Of a stretch of 64,000 nt of DNA, positions 1 through 6,539 are shown piece after piece (the stretch's first letter is position 1; the number at the start of each line of letters is the position of its first letter). The DNA comes from Winogradskyella eckloniae (lineage in GTDB: Bacteria > Bacteroidota > Bacteroidia > Flavobacteriales > Flavobacteriaceae). Below the pieces are notes generated by a model, which did no database searches, was not told the DNA's origin, and saw only the letters and a program-made list of their open reading frames with translations. Position numbers and translations under genes: made by a program. The stretch lies in the NCBI RefSeq assembly GCF_013249045.1, contig NZ_JABRWP010000003.1, forward strand, positions 372,001 to 436,000. Direction: 5' to 3'.

Positions 1-84
1 ATAAAAACGAAGTTAGTAGAAATAATTGAGAATCATTTGATGAGGTTGTTTTGTAAGGCAATTGATTTTAAAGATGAACATTAA
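1..84 (+). CDS. C-terminal end of an upstream gene (partial)
   Basis: An open frame enters from the left edge and runs 27 codons to a TAA at 82-84. The visible tail (IKTKLVEIIENHL, then MRLFCKAIDFKDEH) is mixed hydrophobic and charged and looks like protein. A terminator-like hairpin begins immediately after the stop, which supports a real gene end. The product cannot be identified from so few residues. Confidence 0.45.
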   Translation: MKTKLVEIIENHLMRLFCKAIDFKDEH

Positions 85-115
85 AAAAAGCCATTATATA
101 AATAATGACTTTTTT
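85..115 (+). terminator. Rho-independent terminator
   Basis: Arms 85-97 and 102-114 pair over 13 positions with one mismatch around a four-base loop. A runs on the left and T runs on the right make it usable in either direction. It directly follows the stop codon at 82-84. Confidence 0.6.
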
Positions 116-286
116 AGTGAACAAAAACAAACTATTAATAAATAATTCTGTTGATACACCTTGATTCAAAAACAAGATGGTTTTGAGACCTAGTGTGCAT
201 CAGGTAAGCGTAATCTAATCTTCTTTTTCAATTATTGTTATAATGTGGTTACAAAGTAGTGTTCTTACTTAGGTGTAACAGCATTA

Positions 287-1135
287 TTATTTTTTAAAAT
301 CGTCTTTGGTTAATCCTGTATTAAATTTTATGTTGGTCCAATTTACATTAATCCAAGGTTGGTCTGTAACATCGGCATTCCAATTAGATTTTTTATATTG
401 TCGTTTAGTCGGAATTAATATATCATCAATTTCTTCATATTCTAATTGCATTAAATTTGGGATTTCCATTTTGCCAAAGTCCGCTACAGTAAATAAAAAT
501 TGGTCTACTAAGCCTGTGTTTTTATTAATATATAATTGATATATATCTGTAGGTTTATTGTTTTCTGATGTAAATGATACTTTTACAATGTCGTACTCCG
601 TAGTATCAATGGTTTTATTGCCTAAATAGTCATAAACAACACTTGGATCTAAAAGTTTAGGCATCATAGCGAACCAATAAAAATTTGTTGGTCTATTAAA
701 AGCAACACGTTTTAATGCAGCTTCATCTTCTATGATCTTACCATTGTGTTTAAGCCAAAATTCATTCCCATCGTAACCTTGTTCAATTAATCCTTCAAGT
801 TTAGGTAACGTGCGTTGGTGTTGGCTGTAAGCACCATAAGATAATTCTCCGTTAAAAATATATTTTTCTGTAGAGCTATCTGTTTTGCCATCTGGCGTTG
901 TGTACGTATAGGTATAAACTACGTCTTTCTTTTTTAGAAGCGTTTGGTAGTTTCCTGTTTTTTGGGTTAGGTTATATACTAATTCATGACCTTTGTTTTT
1001 AAAATGAATGGGTATTGCATCGACGGCTTCAGTATTAGGAGCATCTTTTGCAGGTGTGTCCGTAGTGTTTTTTTTCGTCTCATTACAAGACATTAAAATA
1101 ATACAAAGAAAAAGAGTAAAAATGTTGACTTTCAT
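287..1135 (-). CDS. Lipoprotein, possibly LolA-like (DUF6503-type)
   Basis: A 282-residue predicted lipoprotein with signal peptide MKVNIFTLFLCIILMSC, lipid cysteine at residue 17. I chose the ATG at 1135 because the longer reading at 1162 needs a TTG and puts nine polar residues before the signal. A Thr/Asp/Ala linker follows, then a beta-rich body with many Tyr, Trp and Phe residues. The overall pattern recalls DUF6503 lipoproteins, whose fold resembles LolA/LolB, but that assignment is from memory of the family and is tentative. It is last in a run of four minus-strand genes (TetR, dehalogenase, SDR, this gene), 36 bases after the SDR stop, so it is probably cotranscribed. Function unknown. 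Confidence 0.8.
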   Translation of the reverse strand: MKVNIFTLFLCIILMSCNETKKNTTDTPAKDAPNTEAVDAIPIHFKNKGHELVYNLTQKTGNYQTLLKKKDVVYTYTYTTPDGKTDSSTEKYIFNGELSYGAYSQHQRTLPKLEGLIEQGYDGNEFWLKHNGKIIEDEAALKRVAFNRPTNFYWFAMMPKLLDPSVVYDYLGNKTIDTTEYDIVKVSFTSENNKPTDIYQLYINKNTGLVDQFLFTVADFGKMEIPNLMQLEYEEIDDILIPTKRQYKKSNWNADVTDQPWINVNWTNIKFNTGLTKDDFKK

Positions 1136-1171
1136 GTGTTTTTTATGAGTTATTTGTTTCAATCAATATCG

Positions 1172-1909
1172 TTATACTAAAGCGCCATTGGCACCAATAA
1201 CTTGTCCAGAAATCCATTTAGAATTATCACTGGCCAAGAAAACAGCAACATTGGCAATATCTAAGGGTTTTGCTAATCTATTAAAGGCGTTCATGCTGCT
1301 TAATTTGTCTATAAACTCTTGCGATTTGCCATTTAAAAATAATTCTGTTTCTGTAGGTCCAGGAGCTAAGGCATTTACGGAAATTCCTCTTCCTACCTCC
1401 TTAGAGAATACGCGTGTCATTTGCTCAACGGCAGCTTTAGAAGCAGAGTAAATAGCATAAGTAGGAAACATTAATTTTACGGTACTTGAAGAAATATTAA
1501 TGATATTTCCGTTATCCGATAATTTATGAAATGCTTCTTGCATTGTGTTAAACACGCCTTTTACATTCACATTAAATTGCTTGGTAAAATCCGCTTCGGT
1601 GTTATCTTTTAATGTTTTAGAAATCATTATACCTGCGTTATTGATTAAAACATCAACTTTGCCAAAAGTTTCGATTGCAGTATCAAATAAACATGTAACG
1701 TCGGTTTTGTTACTCACATCTGCTTTTACGGCTATGGCTTTTCCGCCTTCATTACTTATAGTGTTCACAGTTTCCTCTGCTTCTGTAGCACTATTAGAGT
1801 GATTTACAATAACTGCGGCACCATTTTTAGCTAATTGTATAGCAATCTCACGACCAATACCTCGTGAAGCACCAGTAACAACAACGACTTTATTTTTTAA
1901 TGTTTCCAT
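1172..1909 (-). CDS. SDR family NAD(P)-dependent oxidoreductase
   Basis: A 245-residue classical short-chain dehydrogenase/reductase. The cofactor motif TGASRGIG is at residues 12-19, NNAG lies near residue 90, the catalytic serine is in NISSSTVKLM, and the Tyr/Lys pair is in YSASK. FabG-like proteins of this length are usually cytosolic oxidoreductases; the substrate cannot be told from sequence. I prefer the ATG at 1909, four bases after the stop of the upstream dehalogenase, over a TTG at 1927 that would overlap it. The tight spacing implies translational coupling. A preserved reductase downstream of a haloacid dehalogenase suggests joint handling of a halogenated or carbonyl compound, which is inference. 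Confidence 0.92.
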   Translation of the reverse strand: METLKNKVVVVTGASRGIGREIAIQLAKNGAAVIVNHSNSATEAEETVNTISNEGGKAIAVKADVSNKTDVTCLFDTAIETFGKVDVLINNAGIMISKTLKDNTEADFTKQFNVNVKGVFNTMQEAFHKLSDNGNIINISSSTVKLMFPTYAIYSASKAAVEQMTRVFSKEVGRGISVNALAPGPTETELFLNGKSQEFIDKLSSMNAFNRLAKPLDIANVAVFLASDNSKWISGQVIGANGALV

Positions 1910-1913
1910 GCGT

Positions 1914-2717
1914 TTATTTAAGAGCAATTAAACGTTTTGCGATTAAAGTTAAATTAGGTTCGGCAATTTCTGGAGTAGGTGCAAGAGGATACTGTTGTGC
2001 ACCAGGTCGACTTACAAAAGCACCTCTCCAGTTTGCCCATAATGCACCAGCAATATCCCAGCCGTGTGCAGCTATTAATAAACATTCATTGGGTTGAATA
2101 CCCATTTTTCTTGCAGCCCAATCATAGGCGTCTGTATGTGGTTTGTATTTTCCTATATCTTCTATGCTTAAGCGTTGGTCAAAATAATCTAATAAGCCAG
2201 CATTTTTAAATTGAGTTTCTACGCCAATATTAGAGGAGTTGGTAAACGAAACTAAGGTATAACCGGCTTTTTTTAAGTCAGCTAGAGCTTGTTTTACTTC
2301 TGGATGAGGAGGTATTGAACGCAATGGTCCTAATATAGCTGCTTTTCCTTCTTCTTCACTTAGTGTAATATTGTGGTTAGCAGCTACCATTTGTAATGCG
2401 GCTGCACCAATGACACCAAAATCATTATACTGTCTGCCAACAGTAGAAACTAAAGAGTATTGTAGCATTGTTGTAAACCATAATGGTAACAAAACACTGC
2501 GATTGCCAAGCACTTTTCCAACACTTTCTTTCATAGCAGTAAGGTCTAAAAGTGTTTCATTGACATCAAAAAATAAAACTTTTGGTCTTTTAGAAGATTT
2601 AATATCCTGTTGTTTTGTTTTGGCATCAGAAGCAAAGCTATATTGCGGTATTGTGGCACCAGCTAAGCCAAGTAATGCGGATTTTTTAATAAAATTTCTT
2701 CTGTTGTTAGTCGTCAT
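1914..2717 (-). CDS. Tat-exported haloacid dehalogenase, type II
   Basis: A 267-residue protein of the HAD superfamily resembling L-2-haloacid dehalogenases. The nucleophile region FFDVNETLLDL is near residues 50-60, motif II is SFTNSS, the motif III lysine is in KPHTDAY, and motif IV is around AAHGWDIAGA. Known family members hydrolyse 2-haloacids to 2-hydroxyacids through an aspartyl ester. The N-terminus carries a twin-arginine signal (RRNFIKKS, a hydrophobic stretch, then a cleavage region near FASDA), so the enzyme is predicted to be exported folded; most family members are cytosolic. An operator-like palindrome at 2731-2748 lies just upstream, matching one at the neighbouring tetR promoter. 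Confidence 0.9.
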   Translation of the reverse strand: MTTNNRRNFIKKSALLGLAGATIPQYSFASDAKTKQQDIKSSKRPKVLFFDVNETLLDLTAMKESVGKVLGNRSVLLPLWFTTMLQYSLVSTVGRQYNDFGVIGAAALQMVAANHNITLSEEEGKAAILGPLRSIPPHPEVKQALADLKKAGYTLVSFTNSSNIGVETQFKNAGLLDYFDQRLSIEDIGKYKPHTDAYDWAARKMGIQPNECLLIAAHGWDIAGALWANWRGAFVSRPGAQQYPLAPTPEIAEPNLTLIAKRLIALK

Positions 2718-2730
2718 GTTTTTCTATTTT

Positions 2731-2748
2731 ACATACTTATTAGTATGT
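2731..2748. promoter_or_regulatory. Putative TetR operator in front of the dehalogenase operon
   Basis: A perfect inverted repeat, ACATAC-ttatta-GTATGT, between the stop of tetR and the start of the dehalogenase. The same core occurs upstream of tetR at 3383-3400, and two matching copies flanking a repressor gene are typical of TetR autoregulation. Binding is inferred. Confidence 0.6.
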
Positions 2749-2760
2749 CTTATGTTAAAC

Positions 2761-3363
2761 CTAGGCTGCTAATTGTTTTATATACTGAGATAGTCCTTCT
2801 ATATAGTCGTCTAAAATTTGATCGTCATTATATAGTTTTCGTAGTCCTCTTACACCTTCAAACGCACTAATTAAATATACAGCAGCAGCGCTACTAGAAA
2901 TGGTATGGTTAATGTCTTTGTCTTTTTTACCACGTTCTAACAAATGAATTAAAGCTGCTTTCCATTCTTCTATGATACGTTTTAATGCGAATTGATAGGC
3001 TTCTTCTTCGTCTGCAATTTCATTAATCAAATTATTCATTGGGCAGCCATGTCGCTTATCGAATACAGAAAAGGACTTTAGTCGACTAGAGAAGGTGTTT
3101 TCTAAAATTTCTAAAGCGTTTCCTTCTTCGTATAAAGGCGTTATCATGCCGTCATACACACGTTGTTGTAATTTAGAACTAATCAATTCTAAACCGAGTT
3201 CTCTTTTGCTTTTATAATGATGATAAAACGCACCTTTAGTGAGTTGAGTAGCGTTCATTATTTTATCTACACTCGTAGTTTTAAACCCGTTTTTATAGAA
3301 CAATTTAAAAGACTCGTCGAGTATTAACTGTTTGGTGAGTTCAGATTTTTGTTTTTGTTCCAT
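2761..3363 (-). CDS. TetR/AcrR family transcriptional regulator
   Basis: A 200-residue one-component repressor. The N-terminal helix-turn-helix lies at about residues 10-55 (SFKLFYKNGFKTTSVDKI and LTKGAFYHHYKSKREL, the usual TetR signature). The remaining helical domain binds an unknown ligand. It is the first gene of the run leading to the dehalogenase, SDR and lipoprotein. Palindromes at 3383-3400 and 2731-2748 are likely operators. A -7 element (TATATTTG, 3368-3375) ends only four bases before the ATG, so the transcript is probably leaderless and the ATG at 3363 is well supported. Confidence 0.93.
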   Translation of the reverse strand: MEQKQKSELTKQLILDESFKLFYKNGFKTTSVDKIMNATQLTKGAFYHHYKSKRELGLELISSKLQQRVYDGMITPLYEEGNALEILENTFSSRLKSFSVFDKRHGCPMNNLINEIADEEEAYQFALKRIIEEWKAALIHLLERGKKDKDINHTISSSAAAVYLISAFEGVRGLRKLYNDDQILDDYIEGLSQYIKQLAA

Positions 3364-3367
3364 GGTT

Positions 3368-3375
3368 CAAATATA
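3368..3375 (-). promoter_or_regulatory. -7 promoter element of tetR (leaderless)
   Basis: Minus-strand TATATTTG fits the Bacteroidetes consensus TAnnTTTG. Only four bases (AACC) separate it from the ATG, placing the transcript start at or very near the start codon. Confidence 0.6.
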
Positions 3376-3382
3376 ATATAAA

Positions 3383-3400
3383 AAATACTAGTTAGTATGT
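3383..3400. promoter_or_regulatory. Putative TetR operator at its own promoter
   Basis: On the minus strand this reads ACATACTAACTAGTATTT, an inverted repeat sharing the ACATACT...TAGTAT core with 2731-2748. It sits just upstream of the -7 element of tetR, where a bound repressor would block RNA polymerase. Confidence 0.6.
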
Positions 3401-3509
3401 TTTTGGGATGTTAAAATATGCTTAAAAAATTTTAAAAATTGCAATATGTAAAGTATGTTTGTCATATAGGGAAATAAACTTTCCTTAATGTAAAGAAAAT
3501 TTGTCAATT

Positions 3510-3959
3510 ATGAATACCGAGAAGATAATTAACTGTGAGCGTAAGCGCTTTCAAAAATTTATTAAATTCAGGTTGCCGCATCGCTTTATGGCTGTTGGTT
3601 TAACCATTGTTGTTTTAGCAATACTAGGTATGTTGGTACACGCTTTTGCTTTGGAAGGTGACATGGATTGGTTAAAACAGTTATTAAAAAAAATACTTTT
3701 AGTCGGTATGTTAATTATGTCTTTGTCTAAGGATAAGGTAGAGGATGAGATGACCATAAGTTTAAGAGCACAATCGTATGCTATTGCTTTTGTTGTTGGT
3801 GTGGTTTATGCCTTAGTTATGCCTTATGTAGAATATGGTGTGTCTAATTTAGTGCATTCTGGAGGCGAAGCATTTAAAGATTTAGGCGATTTTCAAGTCT
3901 TATTGTTTATGCTAATGATTCAGCTTATGTTTTACCATAATTTAAAACGTTACAGATAA
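3510..3959 (+). CDS. Membrane protein paired with an XRE regulator
   Basis: A 149-residue inner-membrane protein with four likely helices at about residues 27-47, 55-72, 83-105 and 124-140. The start is the ATG at 3510; a TTG at 3501 adds only three residues. Its TAA shares one base with the ATG of the following helix-turn-helix gene (TAATG), so the two are translationally coupled. Small membrane proteins next to YozG-like XRE regulators are common in Bacteroidetes and Firmicutes; the membrane partner may sense a signal or sequester the regulator. That role is inference and I cannot assign a function. Confidence 0.8.
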   Translation: MNTEKIINCERKRFQKFIKFRLPHRFMAVGLTIVVLAILGMLVHAFALEGDMDWLKQLLKKILLVGMLIMSLSKDKVEDEMTISLRAQSYAIAFVVGVVYALVMPYVEYGVSNLVHSGGEAFKDLGDFQVLLFMLMIQLMFYHNLKRYR

Positions 3960-4162
3960 TGGAAAACACCATCAAAGTAGAACGTGCTATTTTAAATTTA
4001 ACACAAGATGAATTGGCTAAAAAAATTGGTGTGTCTCGACAAACTATAAATTCTATAGAAGCTAATCGTTATGTGCCGTCAACGGTTTTGGCATTAAAAT
4101 TATCTCAACTTTTTAATAAACCAGTAAATGATTTTTTTAAATTAACTATTGATGACGCGTAA
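3959..4162 (+). CDS. XRE-family helix-turn-helix regulator
   Basis: A 67-residue protein that is almost entirely one HTH_3 domain: LTQDELAKKIGVSRQTINSIE, followed by NRYVPSTVLALKLSQLF and the short tail VNDFFKL. It resembles the YozG group of minimal Cro/CI-type DNA-binding proteins, with no separate ligand domain. It overlaps the upstream membrane-protein gene by one base, so the two should work together. It ends seven bases before the convergent sirtuin gene. Confidence 0.9.
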   Translation: MENTIKVERAILNLTQDELAKKIGVSRQTINSIEANRYVPSTVLALKLSQLFNKPVNDFFKLTIDDA

Positions 4163-4169
4163 CGATCAT

Positions 4170-4844
4170 TTATAATAAGTGGCAAAGCGCTTGCATGCCT
4201 TCTGTAGCAGATTTCGCAATTACAGTTACCTTGTCACTACTGTTAATAGCAGGTTTAGGGTCGATATAAAAAATGGGTGTGTCTGGTTGTACATAGTCAA
4301 TTAAACTAGCTGCTGGATATACTTGCATACTCGTTCCAATAATCACTAAAATATCTGCGGCATAGCAAATCTTAATCGCGGTTTCAATCTCTGGTACGGC
4401 CTCGCCAAACCAAACGATATGAGGACGTAATTGGTGTCCTTTTTTACACAAATCGCCTAAGTTTACATCCTCAGTCCAATCTCTAATATCGTTTTCATTT
4501 CCTGTGCTTCGTATTTTTCTTAATTCGCCATGAAGATGAATCACATCTGTACTACCAGCGCGTTCATGTAAATCATCTACATTTTGGGTTACAATGGTGA
4601 CTTTGAATTTATCTTCAAGCATTGCTAAGTCCTTATGCGCTTGATTAGGTTCTACGTCTTTTAGTTGTTGTCGTCTTTCGTTATAAAATTTTAAAACAAG
4701 TTCAGGATTCTTTGCAAAACCTTCTGGAGAAGCCACTTCCATGACGTCATGTCCTTCCCAAAGACCATTGGCATCTCTAAATGTTTTTATTCCACTCTCG
4801 GCACTCATGCCAGCTCCTGTTAATACAACGATGTGTTTTTTCAT
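4170..4844 (-). CDS. NAD-dependent protein deacylase, SIR2 family
   Basis: A 224-residue sirtuin that removes acyl groups from lysine using NAD. The NAD site GAGMSAESGIKTFRD is at residues 11-25, QNVDDLH is present, and the catalytic histidine is in HLHGEL. The Tyr-x-x-Arg pair in FYNERR matches the acyl-pocket residues of class III enzymes such as E. coli CobB and human SIRT5, so desuccinylase activity is possible. The four zinc-binding cysteines of many sirtuins are missing: the only Cys in that region is in LCKKGHQLRPH. Only 26 bases separate it from divergent trmH, and a near-consensus -7 element (TATTTTTA) lies four bases before its ATG. Confidence 0.93.
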   Translation of the reverse strand: MKKHIVVLTGAGMSAESGIKTFRDANGLWEGHDVMEVASPEGFAKNPELVLKFYNERRQQLKDVEPNQAHKDLAMLEDKFKVTIVTQNVDDLHERAGSTDVIHLHGELRKIRSTGNENDIRDWTEDVNLGDLCKKGHQLRPHIVWFGEAVPEIETAIKICYAADILVIIGTSMQVYPAASLIDYVQPDTPIFYIDPKPAINSSDKVTVIAKSATEGMQALCHLL

Positions 4845-4858
4845 AGACTAAAAATAGT

Positions 4859-4866
4859 TATTTTTG
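4859..4866 (+). promoter_or_regulatory. -7 promoter element of trmH (leaderless)
   Basis: TATTTTTG matches TAnnTTTG and is separated from the trmH ATG by four bases (AAGT). The priA start at 23470-23485 has the identical string TTTTGAAGTATG. Confidence 0.6.
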
Positions 4867-4870
4867 AAGT

Positions 4871-5527
4871 ATGCAAGACCTAAAACTTTTAGAATATTTA
4901 GAAAGCTTTTTAACCGAAAATAGGAGAGAGCGTTTTAAAAAAGTACTGCCGCAACGTACCAAACATTTTACTGTGGCTACAGAAGATGTTTATCAATTGC
5001 ACAACACTAGTGCAGTGATGCGTTCTTGTGATGTCTTTGGTATTCAAGAATTAAATATTGTAGAAGAAGTGAATTCTAAAAGCATCGATAGAGAAATTGC
5101 TATGGGAGCACAAAAATGGGTAGATCTAAATAGGTATCATTCTACTACCAACTGCCTTAAAGATTTAAAGTCGAAAGGATACCAAATTGTGGCGACTACA
5201 CCGCATGTGGACGATTGTGAATTGATTGACTTTGATATCTCAAAAAAGTCGTGCTTTTTCTTTGGAAGGGAAACAGAAGGCTTGTCTCAACAAGTTATGG
5301 AAGCAGCAGATTGCTACTTGAAAATTCCGATGGTAGGCTTTACAGAGAGTTTAAACATATCAGTATCTGCTGCGATTATTCTTCAACATGTTACAGCACA
5401 ACTAAGAAAATCTGAAATCAAATGGCAATTAACTGCCGAAGACATTATTGATAAACGTTTTGATTGGGTTAAAAAAACAATCAAAGATTACGATGCTATT
5501 GTTGAACGCTATCAAGAGAAAAATTAA
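4871..5527 (+). CDS. trmH: tRNA (guanosine(18)-2'-O)-methyltransferase TrmH
   Basis: A 218-residue SPOUT-class RNA methyltransferase. The three TrmH motifs are present: HNTSAVMRSCDVFG (with the conserved Asn and Arg) near residue 43, FFGRETEGLS near 137, and IPMVGFTESLNISVSAA near 157. TrmH methylates the ribose of G18 in tRNA D-loops using S-adenosylmethionine. The length and the C-terminal helical extension fit TrmH rather than the longer RlmB. The ATG at 4871 follows a -7 element by four bases. The gene converges with the next one with a four-base overlap of stop codons. Confidence 0.92.
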   Translation: MQDLKLLEYLESFLTENRRERFKKVLPQRTKHFTVATEDVYQLHNTSAVMRSCDVFGIQELNIVEEVNSKSIDREIAMGAQKWVDLNRYHSTTNCLKDLKSKGYQIVATTPHVDDCELIDFDISKKSCFFFGRETEGLSQQVMEAADCYLKIPMVGFTESLNISVSAAIILQHVTAQLRKSEIKWQLTAEDIIDKRFDWVKKTIKDYDAIVERYQEKN

Positions 5528-6321
5528 TCCTTCTTATTTTTTCTATCCTTACTGCGTTTAATGACCTTGTATTCTTCATAACACTCACTAATGGCATCTA
5601 AAATTTGTAGATCATTCGCGGTGTTTATAAAGTCTTTTGAGTAGTTACATTGGTTAACGATTTCATCTAAATCATACTTAGTAACCTGCAGTAAGACGAG
5701 TAACATCTCTCTGTCAAAGCGTTTAGCTAATTGGTTTCTTATTTCATCGTCCTCCTTCATTTTCTTAAGCTTATGCATCTCATTTGGCTTTTTACCAAAC
5801 ATATTGTATAAGAAATCTGCAGGATTAAAAATAGCACCTAATACCTTTGTGGCGATATTGGGCTTACCAGCTTCGTAACCTTGGCCAGGTAAACCAGAAA
5901 TACGATAACGGTTGTTTGATGTTACTGGAATTTGTTCCATGTCTACCTCCAAATACCCAGTTAATTCTAGTTGTTTTACGGTTACTTCTTCTAAGGCTAA
6001 GGCGAGTTCGGTCATTTGAATTTCCGTGCCACCAAATTTTAACCAGTCGTTAGTAACACGCACTCTAATTGATTTGTACCCAATATAAGATAAATGTAAG
6101 GTGTCATTTACTTTGGCCTTTATTTCAAATTCTCCATTATCGTCAGAAGCGGTTCCTACCACCTGATTAATATTTACAATATTGGCTTCGCTCAAAGGTA
6201 ATGCTGTAGATGCACTAACTAGAGTTCCTTTAACAGTTGTTGGTGTTTTTGTAGATGTACTATCTTGACTATAGCCATGGACTGTAGTTAAGCAAATAAA
6301 GAGAATAAATAAATATCGCAT
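5524..6321 (-). CDS. Secreted protein with carboxypeptidase-like regulatory domain
   Basis: A 265-residue exported protein with a signal peptide ending near GYSQ. Residues about 28-110 form a CarboxypepD_reg-like beta-sandwich (VKGTLVSASTALPLSEANIV, then DTLHLSYIGYKSIRVRV), as found at the N-terminus of TonB-dependent receptors and in stand-alone Bacteroidetes surface proteins. The rest is helical and charged, with an Arg/Lys-rich end. There is no lipobox and no barrel, so it is likely periplasmic. Function unknown. It is flanked by trmH and the helicase terminator. Confidence 0.85.
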   Translation of the reverse strand: MRYLFILFICLTTVHGYSQDSTSTKTPTTVKGTLVSASTALPLSEANIVNINQVVGTASDDNGEFEIKAKVNDTLHLSYIGYKSIRVRVTNDWLKFGGTEIQMTELALALEEVTVKQLELTGYLEVDMEQIPVTSNNRYRISGLPGQGYEAGKPNIATKVLGAIFNPADFLYNMFGKKPNEMHKLKKMKEDDEIRNQLAKRFDREMLLVLLQVTKYDLDEIVNQCNYSKDFINTANDLQILDAISECYEEYKVIKRSKDRKNKKD

Positions 6322-6443
6322 GTAGTTGTGTTACTCCGTAAAGGTAATAAACAAAACCGATTTAACATATTGGACCTTTATTTTTGACTAAATATTAACT
6401 TTTATTTGATGATTGGGTTACAATTTTTGGTTGTTGGACAAAA

Positions 6444-6485
6444 AAAATCCAAAGCCTTAAGGATATCTTATAGGCTTTGGATTTT
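6444..6485 (-). terminator. Rho-independent terminator of the DEAD-box helicase gene
   Basis: Arms 6444-6456 and 6473-6485 are 13-base perfect complements around a 16-base loop. On the minus strand a run of T follows. It lies 55-96 bases after the helicase stop codon. Confidence 0.85.
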
Positions 6486-6539
6486 GTATAAAGTATTCTA
6501 ATACATGTTAGAATGGTGTTCTATGAACTCTACAGATCT

